From the NCBI RefSeq assembly GCF_000002995.4, contig NW_025062476.1, positions 2,909,001-2,973,000 of the forward strand: DNA of 64,000 nucleotides, in the 5' to 3' direction. Made by a program: the position numbers and the translations under genes. This DNA is from Brugia malayi. Taxonomy: Eukaryota; Nematoda; Chromadorea; Rhabditida; Onchocercidae. Of this stretch, positions 49,701 to 61,839 are shown piece by piece. The first letter of the stretch is position 1, and the number at the start of each line of letters is the position of its first letter. The notes beneath the pieces are model-generated. The model had not been told where the DNA came from and did not search any database. It saw only the letters and a program-made list of their open reading frames with translations.

Positions 49701-52320
49701 TTAAATTAATTATGTAATGATTTAATTGTTGTATAAAAATCAATAAAATTTAATCATCAAAATTTTTCCTTTTCAAAAAAGTTATATTCAAACTTTTAGA
49801 ACACATTTATAATTTTCTTGCAGCATCTGTTTGGTCGCATTATTTATAAATTCACACACCATTTCACCATAGTCATCGTATCGTTCACATTTTAGAGTTA
49901 AAAATTTCTTTTTTTTTTTTTTTTTTTTTTAAAGTATTGATTTATTTGAATGCAACTTCTTGATTACCATTATTAATTGTATTCTATGAAAGATTTGTTT
50001 TATTAAATCATACTAATTTATCTTCTGATTGTTAGCAATAATAATTCAATAATCTTTTTAAAGGATTATAAGTTATCATTTTCAGATATTAGCCATATTT
50101 ACTATAAGTTTACTTGTTAAATTACTAATTTAATTTATTTCTTAAAATTTCTTATTTATAAAATTTTAATTCTTTTTTTTTTTTGCAACATTTGCTCGCA
50201 CTAAATATACATAAAACTTTACAAATCATATAGCATTTCGGTTAATTTTTCTTCTTACAGTGTATATTGTCAAATCTTTTGAAAAGTCACAAAAATTTTT
50301 TCATTTTTTTTTTTTTTAATTTCTATTCTTAAATGAAAAATTTAAGATAGTTGTTCGAACAAGATTCTATGGTAGAAACGATATTCTTTTCTTATTGCAC
50401 AGGAAAAAACTAAAAAAAAAAAAAAAAAAAACAAAAAAATGGAAAATAAAATAATTATTTGACAGAATTACTAATTGAACAAAAAAAAAAACTTTTAATT
50501 GATCAAATTTATCAGAGATATGTTTGTTTTTTTGCGAATGATATTATCATAAAATAGTTGATAAGATGGATAACTATTCGATTCTTTCGAATTTCTTTTT
50601 TTTTTTTTTTCTTGGTTAGTATTGCTGAAGTAAACTTTTATTTAACATTGAAAAGTTAAAATGTTTTATATCTACTCAATCTACTTACATCCACATTAAT
50701 TTAAACAAGAAATTATTTCAGAAAAAAAAAAAAAAAAATCCAGTTTTGGAAAATTTTTGAAAATCTACAGCAGTGGTTTTTCAAGTTTGAAAATTAGTCT
50801 TAATAACTGGCTGTAAAAAATTACAAATATAATGATATTTGTATTAAACATCTTTAACATACCTGAATTTTCTTTTTTTTTTTTCTTCAAAAGATTTAAG
50901 ATTAACGTTGTTGAAATTTGAAATTCGAATTTGTATGTTGAAATTAATAATTTCCGCTTTTATCGCTTATTGCATATCATTGACTGTGTGCATTTTTGCT
51001 ATAATATAATCAATTATTTCTATTAAAATTAAATCTCTTCGAAGTATTTAAATTAATGTTTACAAAAACTTTTGAATTTCTTTTCGATTTGGCAAAAACT
51101 TTCAGCGTGTTTAAAATCATAAAAATTAATCGTTTCTCTATAAATAGTATTGCTTGCCATAAATTTCAAATTTAATCATTTTTAACGTTTTTTATTTTCA
51201 AAAGTTATTATAATTTATTATTAAATGAAATTTTTAAGACTTGAAATGGATAATTTCAGCATTATTCGATGAAGTTTTTCAAATCGTTTAATTTGTATTT
51301 CGTTTCATATTTCTATTTACTTTAACTATATGTGCCGAATATTTAGGTTTTTATCGATTCGTAATTAATAAAATGAAAGAAAAAAAAAAAATTGAGGAAT
51401 TAATTAATAAGATTAAACAGCTATATAGAAAGGAATATGGGAAAGAATTGATCAGTGATATATGATAAAAGTAAATATTGCATATCTAATTAATCATTCA
51501 TGATTGCTTGCTATCAGATAAGAAGATTGTTGATAATTAATGGCACTAAAATGCTAATCATTGATCCTCTTAGTTGTGAATTACATTTCGATGCTAAGTG
51601 GTTATTATTTAATATTTAAGCAATATTAATGTTTCATTTTAAATTTCATATTAAAATTATTTATCAGTTCAATGAGTGCAATTAATTTACTTTACAGTGT
51701 TTCATTTCTTTCACTTTTTAAATTCTCTTTTAAACGATAGCTATATTTGAATGTTTTAATCAGTATTAAAATTATATAAATATATGTTCTGAAATTAAGA
51801 GCAAATAACAGAGTTGCATAAAAGTTAATTAAAATAAAAGGACATTTGCGAAGTTTAATTTAATTTGCACTTATTCTTCAATATATTTTTACATTATCAA
51901 CTAGCATTGGTCGATTAAATTAACTATGCTTCAAATGGCAGGAAATAATAAATTAAATTTACTGAAATGTTATTTTTAGTAATAAATGAAGCTATAAATA
52001 GGTATTTTGGTCAAAGGTTACTGATAATATTTATCACTGAGTCGTTTAATACTGTAACTATAACAGTTCAATCATATGATTTTAACAAATATATCAACAG
52101 TTATGCTCAAAGATTAAATTATTCAAACATTTATAGCTATTTTTCTCGATGTTTAAATAACATTTTCATTATTTAATTTGAATTATTATTATTTAAGTAA
52201 AAAATGAAATAATTGAGTGATATTAATTAATGATTAAAACATTCACAATAATATTATTAATGATCTGTTTGAGAATGAATTTTATTACTTTACTAGTAAT
52301 GTTATTTATTTGCTTTTCTT

Positions 52321-52353
<33 letters not shown>

Positions 52354-53077
52354 TTAGCTGTTAGCTGAAATGATTGAAAATATGAAAAATGTTAAAAATT
52401 TTAAGGTCGACAATGTGAAATAAAAGGTCCCAAAAGGAAATAAAAATGTCACATTCAGTAATTTTGTTATTACAATAAATTAAAAAAACTTTAGAGTATG
52501 TAAAATATTCGAAATCATTTATTACATTGGTTCATCAGTTCCTTCTCTTGCGTTTGTTAAACTTGTACTTTTACATTTTTTTTTTCTTTTTTTTTTTTAA
52601 AAAAAATTCTTTTAAATTTTCATTTACTTTTACTTCAAATACCAAAAGTATTGAAAGTATTGTAAATTAAACATTTTTGAAAAAAAAAAAAAGCATTTTA
52701 TCACAGATATATCTGATATAATTTTCTTAACTCGTTATTTTGTTTACATTTTTTTTTTTTTGTTTGTTCAAAAAAAGAAGTTTTTTTTTTTTAAAAATAA
52801 AGTAAGAAAAATAAATTAAAAAATTAAGTTAACAATAATTTCACTATAACAAAAGATTGATGAAATAAATAATAGTTGATAGGAGTGAGTAAAAGGTATA
52901 ATATTATCAGAATAGTTCCAGCAATTAATTTTTCAAAAATTTTAATCTTAATTAAAAATTTTTCTCTTCTTGCTAGATTCTATTTTATTAAATTTGCTAA
53001 TGATGAAATAAGCGTATTCGTTATTGAGTAAAATCATTAAATTTAGCAGTTTAAATTTCAATTCTTTTGATTTTTAG
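43799..53077. other. Long AT-rich spacer right of the transporter gene
   Basis: About 9.3 kb of AT-rich DNA with many A/T runs, including 29 T at 52323-52351, and an (ACGGAAAA)3-like repeat near 47073. I see no supportable gene. Short open frames (for example 49333-49590 minus, 51967-52176 plus) are Ile/Phe/Tyr-rich and typical of random AT-rich sequence. Its right end should carry the promoter of the gene starting at 53115. Confidence 0.5.
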
Positions 53078-53114
53078 AAAGAGCTAACTTAAATATAACA
53101 CAGAAACGGTAAAG

Positions 53115-53174
53115 ATGGAACACGTAGCAACGAAAGTGGAAAACAATACTACAACAACTGTTGCTAATGGACCG
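53115..53174 (+). CDS. Probable first coding exon of an unidentified gene (partial)
   Basis: An ATG at 53115 opens 20 codons (MEHVATKVENNTTTTVANGP) ending at a strong donor, CCG|GTAAGT. A TTTTTAG acceptor at 53071-53077 gives a 37-base leader. Codon use and composition stand out from the surroundings. The encoded stretch is polar and Thr/Asn-rich, as in flexible N-termini. Downstream, a 28-base candidate microexon (60917-60944) starts in the matching phase, but the body of the gene probably lies beyond 64000, so the product cannot be named. Confidence 0.45.
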
Positions 53175-53246
53175 GTAAGTAATCATTTTGATGATAAAAT
53201 GCTTTGAAAATTTCACAAATTTTGATAATTCTAAAATTTTAACTTT

Positions 53247-53286
<40 letters not shown>

Positions 53287-53295
53287 GACTTCAAA

Positions 53296-53387
53296 TTGTC
53301 TCATTGTAGAATTATCCTATAATTGCAGTAAGAATTATTATTTGTCTCATTGTAGAATGATCCTATAATTGCAGTAAGAATTATTAT
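53296..53387. repeat. 46-bp tandem duplication with splice-like motifs
   Basis: TTGTCTCATTGTAGAAT through GAATTATTAT occurs at 53296-53341 and 53342-53387 with one substitution. Each copy holds TCATTGTAG and TAATTGCAG|TAAGAA, so acceptor-like and donor-like sequences are doubled, about 120 bases after the exon at 53115. Confidence 0.85.
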
Positions 53388-56300
53388 TGAATTTTGCGTC
53401 AAAAAAACTTTGAGCTTGAAATTAATGAATTTGAAAACTAAATTGATAATTTCTATATCTGAATATCATATTATTTATATATAAGAATTTGCAATATTTT
53501 TTAAATAAAATTAGATAAGAAGCGAATTTTAGATATCAACCAGAAATGTAAATCGGCTCTTGGTATGCATTTCCGGTTAGCATAATAAATTGATTGATGC
53601 TAGTAAACAACCAATGGACAAATTTCATGATGAGAAATTTACAATTCATTACTTTCCGTAAATAGACGTTACGTCAAACTGATCAATTGATTCCTTAGAA
53701 AAGCATAAATTCTTCTATCTGCCAGATGTGAACTTTTTAGAAATTATCTGGGAGAAGCATCATTTCACTCATTTCACTCTCACTCATACGAAATAGTTTA
53801 TTTAGAACTTTTAATTCTACCAAATGTCTTCTCATCCTCTATGATTCATTTTTTTATCTCAAAACTTTGTTTGAAATTTTTGTGTTTTTATATAAATATA
53901 TCTTTTTTTTTTTTTTTTTTAAGTTTTCTTTCAATTCAACTTTTTGCACTTCATTTATCTAAAAAAAATTTAGAAATTCTGCTGACTTATGATCTTCCAT
54001 TTTATTTTAATTTAGCACTTTAAAAACTTTGTGAATTAAAAACTAAAAATTGAATAGTAAAATTTAAAATATTGCAACAAAAATTTTTTTTTAATTTCGA
54101 GAATATATTGAAATGATTAGGAAAAAAAACAAAGAAAACAAATCAATATGCTTTTAAACGATGTAAGCTAATAGTGAAATATTCGTAGGTTTAGTCATAG
54201 AATAAATCGAAAAACAAAAAAAAAAAAAAAACAGTGCGATTTGACGGGGATTTTTGCGGGGAGACAAAAAAAAAAAAAATGAAATTTAATGGGAATTTTT
54301 GTAAGGAAAAAATGAAATTTATTGGGACTTTTTTTTTTTCAGTTTTTTTTATTTTCAAATACTTGAAAATAATTTTTTTTTTTCAATGAGATAAAACTAA
54401 AGAAAAAAGGAAAAAAAAAAAAGTTGCTGATCGTTTGATTCTTCCGTTTCTCACATCGATTCAATAATGAATACCTAACCGGTCTGAGAAAGAAAAAAAA
54501 AAAAAAAAAAGACGGAAAAGTTTGAGAATATTTGATAAATAAAGAAGTACGATCAATTTGCTTTTTTCTTTTTTCTTTTATTTTATAATTTTGAATAATT
54601 TTTTTTTTTTTGATAAATTGAGATAGAATTAATTTTTTACTTAATATTTCATTCGTTTTTTTTTTTTTTTTTTTTTTTCTGAAGAAATAAATTTATCAAA
54701 TTTTATTGTAATGTATGCAATTTTGTTAGGTTTTGAAGAAATTTTTCTTTTTTTCTCCATTTAATTTACTTACATTTAATATTAATTATAAAATATTTGT
54801 GCTTTTTTAAATTCATTCATAATTTCACACTTTTTTTGTATGTTTTTTCTTTTGAATTAATTATCATTTGCAAGAAAAGAAGAAGAAAGGAATTAATATG
54901 AAAAATTAAAAAATGATTTTATGATAGTATTTATTTGAGTTAGATTTTAAGAAGTATATATCATTCAACTTTTTACACCACCGTAATCCATCTATCATTG
55001 AAATGTGATAATTTAATAAGATGTAAACAAAAAAAAACAAAAAAAAAACAAAAAAAGAAAATAATTAAGTGATTTAAAGCTCTGAAGAAATAAATATAAA
55101 TAATTTCCTTGAAAAATAATAATAATATTAGTTCTTTTATAATAAATATAGCAGTTATACGGTATATCTCTGAGAAATAATTAAACTGAAAAACGGAATT
55201 AAATTGTGTATTGAATGTCAATCATTTCGTACAAATAAGTGAATGAGTTTTTGTTTTTCATTTTTTTCCTCCCTCCTTCCCTCCCTCTCTCTCTTTCTCT
55301 CTCCCTTCCTCTCTCCTTTTTTTCTCTTGCAAAATTTTATTAAAGAAATAAGTCAGATCAGAAATAGAATAAAATAAAATTTCCGGAAATGAATAAAATG
55401 AAATTAAGGAATTAAATTCGGTCTATTATATGTGTACAAAGATAAATTGATTAAATTTATTAATTATTATATTCAAAAGACTGATCTGTTAATTTCTTCA
55501 GTTCTTATCAATCTTATCACTTTTTTTTTGCTATCTATCAGATTAGTGTTAAATGCTTTTTTTGTACTTTTATTTCCTTTTGAAAAAAAAAAAAAAAAAG
55601 AAAAGAAAAAAAGTTATTTTTAAATTTACCAAGAAAATTTCAATGACGTAAGCAAAAATTGAACGATTAGTTTCAATGTTAAAATTGAAAATCAATCGTT
55701 TCTTACATTTTTGTTTCAGTAAACTGTAAATTGTTTGACATTTGTATCAGTTCTTTTGTCACTTCATATATGACATTTCATTAGTTTTAATTTTGAACTA
55801 AAAAATCAAAAATGAAAAAAAAAAAAAAAGGACAAAGAAAAAAGATGTTAATTAATTAATTAATTAATTAATTGATTGCCAATAAAAATTTGTTAAAATA
55901 AATTCATTTGTTTAATACAGTAATGATTTAAATTTGAAATTTTTCTAATGGCATTTAATGTTTTTCAAGTTTTTAGAATTTCAAAATATATGTGTAAAAT
56001 GAATGGTGATATATTTCGTTAAGAAAAAAAAAAAAAAAATGAAAAGTGATACTTTTTGAAAAAGCATTAAACAACTTCGATTTGATGATTCATAAGATAA
56101 TAATCAAAATATCAATAAATTTATAAAACAAAAAAAAAAAAAAAAAAAGAAAAACTGGGAATAAGGAACGCAAGATGAGCTATTATTACTACGTTAAAAG
56201 TTTTGTTGTAAAGTAAAATTTGGGTTTTAATCATCGAAGCGAAAATCAACCAACCAATCAACCAAACAACCAATCAACCAACCAACCAACCAAACGAATC

Positions 56301-58822
56301 AACGAACGAACAATTTTTTTTCTTTTTTTTTTTTTTCTTTGCTCTTTCCTTATTTTATTTCAAAAATTTATCCTTGGAATTATACAATTTTACCATACAA
56401 TGATAATAACAAAAAATTGAATTTCTTTTTTTTTTTGTTTTTTATTTGTTACAAAAAGAAAAAAAAAAAAAAAAGGAAAAAGAAAGAAAAATATATCGTT
56501 TTTATTGTTTATCAAAATGCTATCATCTTTAAAAGTTTTGAATGAAATTACATTAAATGTTCTTATGAAAAAAAAAAAAAAAAAGAAAAAATTCTTTCCA
56601 ACAGAAATAAATGAAAAAGAAAGAAGAAAAATGAAAAAATAAAGACAAAAAAAAAAAAAAAGCAAAAGATTAAAAATTTTTTTAATTTTCAATTATTTCA
56701 GTTTTACTTTTATTGCAAATAATAAGTTTATCTCAAATTTTAAGTAAGTAATTTTAAGATATTTATTTAATATTTATTTCAAACCAAAAATTTTAATTGT
56801 GGTTATGTTACATATTAATACCTAATTGTAAATCTCAATAAAAATAATAATTCGCTCATATCTAAGTTTTACTTTACACTTATTCATACCTGGGAATTTC
56901 ATTTGGGTAATATTTTAAGCTTATCTGAAAATTTTAGAATAAAATTTTCATATTTATTATTGTCCCTTCTGCACATTTTCATTATAATAAATGCTATCAT
57001 GGCAAAAGTTTTTTTTTTTTTTTCTTTTTGCAATTGCTTTATTTGAATAAATGTCATAATTTCATTTAAAAATAATTATTAAAAGCCAATGAATCATTTT
57101 AGTTTTTTTTTTTCTCTTTTTTTTAACTTCCAATGTTGTCTTTTTTTCTATTAAAATATGGTAAATAGTCAGAAAGTTATCAATATTACTTGCCCTTTTA
57201 AATGTTTCATTTTGTCTCTTTTCAGTATAATTTTTTTTTTTTTCTTTTTTGATATCTAATTTAAAATTTAATCACAAAAAAAAAAAAGAAACGATGAAGA
57301 TAATTTTTTTTTTTTTTAAATTTTTTATTTCCACTGTCATCATTTCATTTTTTGTTGAAATATGATAAATAGTCGAAAATTTATCAATATTATTTGCCAT
57401 TTTTGTTGTTTTCTTTGTGCTTATAGCATCATCAATTCATTTAATATTTTAACAATTAATTGATGTTTGTTTCTAACATTCATATGAACTTTTTCAAAAA
57501 AAAAACAGAAATGAAATTTGCTCAGTGAAATTTGATTGATAATACCTCAATGCCATTATTATCAATCATACATACACTGCAACAATCATCATCGAACATC
57601 TTTTCAAATTAAAATTATTTAAAATTATTTATGCAAATGTTAAATTAGTGTGCTAGGAAGAGAAAAGAGAAAGAGGAAGGAAGACAAAGTATACAAAGAG
57701 AGAGACAGAGAGAGAGGGAGGGAGAGAGAGAGACTGAAAATGAAATAAATAATGAATTTCATTTTTCATCGATACAGCAGCCTAGGCGGAAATGGAAGTG
57801 TAAAGAGGAAAAAAGCAAAAAAAAAATAAAAAAAAAAAAAACATGAAAAGAGACATTCATTCGTTGCAAAAGGTAAAATGCAACTATCTTAAAATTAATT
57901 GAAATTAAAATAAAATTAGATATGCATGAATTAATTGGAATAGAAATAATTAAAAATGGAATAGAATTAGTTAAAAATGGGATAGAAAAATTTTAACATT
58001 TTTTCCATTCTATTTGCTTACTCATTTGTTTGTTTACATACTTTAGTCAATTTATTTGTTTTGAAAAAAAAAATGCTATCGTTCAAAAAAGTTTGAAATA
58101 ATCTATTTTACAACAAATGTAGCAATCATTCATATATAATATATTTATTTATTATTTAAACTTTTCAGAAAATATAATTTTCAATAATTCCAATATATTA
58201 TTTTCATTAAATGATATCATATTTTCTAATCAAAATAATATAGCATTAAATATTTGAATTTATTGCTCCGTTCTTCCATATTTTTCTATACAAATTCGTT
58301 TAAGAATCATGAAAATCAAATCAAATGCATCAGTTAAATTTTAATAGTTGAAATTAGTCAAATAAATTTTGACTTCTATCAAATGAATAAATTCACAGAA
58401 AAATAAGGAATGAATAAGTGTAAAAGAAAGAAAAAAAAATGTAAGGAAGAAAGGTTTAAATGTGAAAATAATAAAATAACAACAAAAAAAAAACAAAATA
58501 AAAAAAGAAAAAAAAATGAAATAAAAAATAAGAATAGATCAGAAATGAATTCTGCTCGATATGTGTTTTTCTTTTTTTATTATTCGATCAAAGAATTATC
58601 TAAATTGCAAATTTTTTGATGAAAAATTAGGAATTTTTTAAAAACTTATGATGTTGATGATATTTATGACACAAATCATAAGACATTTATTTAATATGTT
58701 TTTCAGCCTAAAAAAAAAAATTTTTTTTTAACCGTAAACAATTTAGAAACAACCAGTTTAGCAAAAAGCAACCTTACAAACATTACTAATTCATTTTATT
58801 ATTTTGATGAAAAAGTATGCTT

Positions 58823-58933
58823 GGACCAAATATTACATCCTTGGCCTATGTGAGTAATTGGACCAAATATTACATTCTTGGCCCATGTGAGTAACTGGAC
58901 CAAATATTACATCCTTGGCCTATGTGAGTAATT
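58823..58933. repeat. Three tandem copies of a 37-bp repeat
   Basis: Units starting GGACCAAATATTACATCCTT lie at 58823, 58860 and 58897, with three or so substitutions in the middle copy. It is the longest clean minisatellite seen in the window. Confidence 0.9.
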
Positions 58934-59689
58934 TAATCCTTGTTTATTGGCCTAATTTAATGGAATATTTGATAGCATTGAAGTGTAATTTGAATATTAT
59001 TGTGTAAAAGAAGAGACAACTGATTGAAGTGATTACTAGAATAAAGCTTAAGAATGTTTAAATTAGCTTAGTCTTCTCAATAACTCATTGCTATATTTTA
59101 TTTTATTTTACGTTTAATTTAAAAAATTGCATCAAATATTAATAAAATAAAATAAAAAATCACAAATGAATCAAATTTAATAATATATCAACAAAAAAAT
59201 AAATAAATAAATGATATGTTATCTATCAAATTTTAACAGTGTGATTAACTATTAGCTAACAGTTACAATATTACAATGATAAGACAATTCAATTGTTCCT
59301 TTTATTTCTTTTTTTTTTTTGTTTATCATTTTAATTTATTTTACATTTTGCTTATTTGAAAAAAATTATCATTTCATTGTTATATTATTCTTTTCATCTA
59401 ATTTTCTGATATAATTATTTAATATTTTGATAAAATGAAATAATAAAGAAAAAAAAAGAAAAAGCGTAGTAATAAAATTGAAATGAATCATTTTTGATAT
59501 AATAAATGATATGATAATAATGATAAGAATTTATTGATAAGACATAATATTGATTTTTGTTTTATTGATAAATGTGACAATGTAAATTAGTTCTAATTCA
59601 AAATCTAAATCTTAATTTGAGATATTTTTTGGAGGGAAGAAGAAAAATTAGGGCAAAATTGGAGGGAACGAGGCAAAAATACAAATAAG

Positions 59690-59960
59690 CAACCAGCAAT
59701 GACATCACTGGTAGACCGTTCCGATCGATGATGCATGCGGTCGGTGCGATGTGACATCTCTTCGTACCTACCTATCAAGCATCCATCATCCTTCTCCCAT
59801 CATTCCTCACCATAATATCTTCTTGTGAGATCAATCTCGACCATCATTGCTTCTCCTCCCTAATGTTACGTTATTGTCACGTACGTAAGTTTAGTTTACT
59901 GTTATGCTAGTATTACTGATTACACGAATTGACGACTGCGTGAGTTGCGTGAGAGATGAA
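59690..59960. promoter_or_regulatory. Less AT-rich island inside the right-hand AT-rich region
   Basis: The stretch contains TTCCGATCGATGATGCATGC, runs of CATC/CTCC, and CACGTACGTAAGTTTAG, which includes a good donor (GTAC|GTAAGT at about 59885). Its composition differs sharply from flanking DNA. It could be an alternative promoter with a non-coding first exon, or an enhancer; nothing specific is recognised. Confidence 0.3.
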
Positions 59961-60916
59961 GATTCATTCCTGTTATCAATGATAGTTCCTTCTACTCGTT
60001 TCCTTGTTATTGCTGATAATTTCTATTATCTGTTGTGATAGTGTGTCAGTTATCAGATAAGTTTCATTTGAAATGACAGTCGGTGACAGTTTTTGTTGTG
60101 TTTGATGTTTGTACCGTTGAACTGATCATAGGTATTTAATGAGTAATTTACTGATTCAAACAAATTTCTCTTCTCCTTTCATTTCTTGTTATCATTACTG
60201 TTAACAATACTACTGGATGATAATTTTCACTTTTATCAATAGATGTATGTATGACACAAATTGCTTATTAAGTTCAGCTTATTAAGTTTTATCGAATTAG
60301 GTTGTAATTTTACATAAATTTAATTGGTAATTGTAAATTCTTTGATGTAATAACATTTTCTAGTTATATTTTCCAGAAGATTAACTAATTCAATAAAATT
60401 TTTAGCAATATTATCCACTGATTTATTCCATCACTTTTCTTAGATTTCTTATATTTATGCAAATTACACAAAAGTTCAATTGGGATCATTAAATGCAAGT
60501 GACTAAGTGATTATTTTACTACTAAATTTCCATAAAATAATATCAATTTTTAATCATATTTTGTTAGTCTGTCATAAGTTTTTCATTATTTCATTATTCG
60601 GAGATTTTTCCGGAATTAATAACAGTATTCTGAAAATCCTTCTTCCTTTTTTTTTGCAATCGACAAGAGGAACTTTTTGATGGAATTAAATCCTTCAAAT
60701 TTAATTTTAAAAAAAATCTGAGATGCATTTGTAAAGTTATCATTCATTTTATTGTTTCGAAATTGTTACTTCGCCTAGAATTTATAAATGTAATGTATTT
60801 TCTCATCAAATTTTGGTTCATATTTTGAATTCAATTTGAACCAAATTTTAACTTAAATGTCTTTTATCATTTAGAGAGTTCAAATTTGAATCTACTAAAA
60901 GTAGTTCCGTTTTCAG

Positions 60917-60944
60917 GAAAACCTCCGGAAGAAGAAATTAACAG
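60917..60944 (+). other. Candidate 28-base microexon
   Basis: GTTTTCAG precedes GAAAACCTCCGGAAGAAGAA and a GT follows ATTAACAG. In phase 0, matching the donor at 53174, it encodes ENLRKKKLT plus one base. A further open stretch after TTTCTCAG at 63025 (from 63026) begins in the phase this would need (G|AA) and stays open to a TAA near 63211, but contains a GTT microsatellite reading poly-Cys, so it is doubtful. Confidence 0.22.
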
Positions 60945-61757
60945 GTTAAGATAATCTAGCAAGTAATCACTGTCATCTTTTTGCTAATTACTAATGCTTC
61001 TAGTGTTATTCGAGAATTTTGCTGTTTAAATTTTCATCTCGAAAATGATTAGAAATTTGGAATCATCTAAAGAAATATGTTTTAAATAATTCGTGTATTA
61101 CTTTTCAAATGTTTTTGGAAATATCATTTTAATAATTTCTCAAAAATATAATAAGTTTTGATTAAAGTATTGCTCTAAAAAAAAAATTTTTTTCAAAAAG
61201 ATTGTTATAGCATTTTTTTTTTTTTTTGCATGAATAGTAAATATGGAATTTCGAAACTTTTATGCATCCGTTTTTTTTTTCTCGAGATTTACTTTAAAAT
61301 TGTTAGCAATTTTTTTTCAAACGAAGGTATCAAAATTATTTCCTTCTTTCTCCTTTCCATCAATTCTTTCATGTGAAAATTTGCGTTCTAACTTCAAATT
61401 TATTTATACTTTTTTCTTTTTTTTTTTTCTCGCTGAAAATTTTGATTATCAATTTATTTCATTCATAAAGCTAATTTTTTCGCTTGTTTTTTTGATGGTT
61501 TAAGATTTAGGAATATAAATCAAAGGATGTTTGGAAAAATTAGCGAGTAAAATTTGAGAAAGTGCAAACAAAAAAACACTCATTTCACTTTTATTTTTTC
61601 AATCTTTCAGAAACAAAACGAAAAAGTCTAATTCATTTTTCATAAAATCTTTTCTCTTTTCATCTTATCTCTCTCTCTCTTTTTTTTTTTTTTTCCTTTC
61701 TTTCTTTTTAACAAATGATATCTGTAACTTAAACGTTTTTCAAAAACAGCAAATTGT

Positions 61758-61839
61758 TATGAAGTTGAAAACAGCATTAGCATTAGCAGTAGCATTAGCA
61801 TTGGCATTGGCAGTGGCAGCAAGTAGTAGCATTTATTAA
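61758..61839 (+). repeat. (AGCATT)n hexanucleotide repeat with a signal-peptide-like mini-ORF
   Basis: An array of AGCATT/GGCATT units reads, from ATG 61760, as MKLKTALALAVALALALAVA and ends at TAA after AASSSIY. It is most simply a microsatellite that happens to encode alternating Ala-Leu; a CAAAAACAG acceptor-like sequence lies just before it. Confidence 0.5.
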
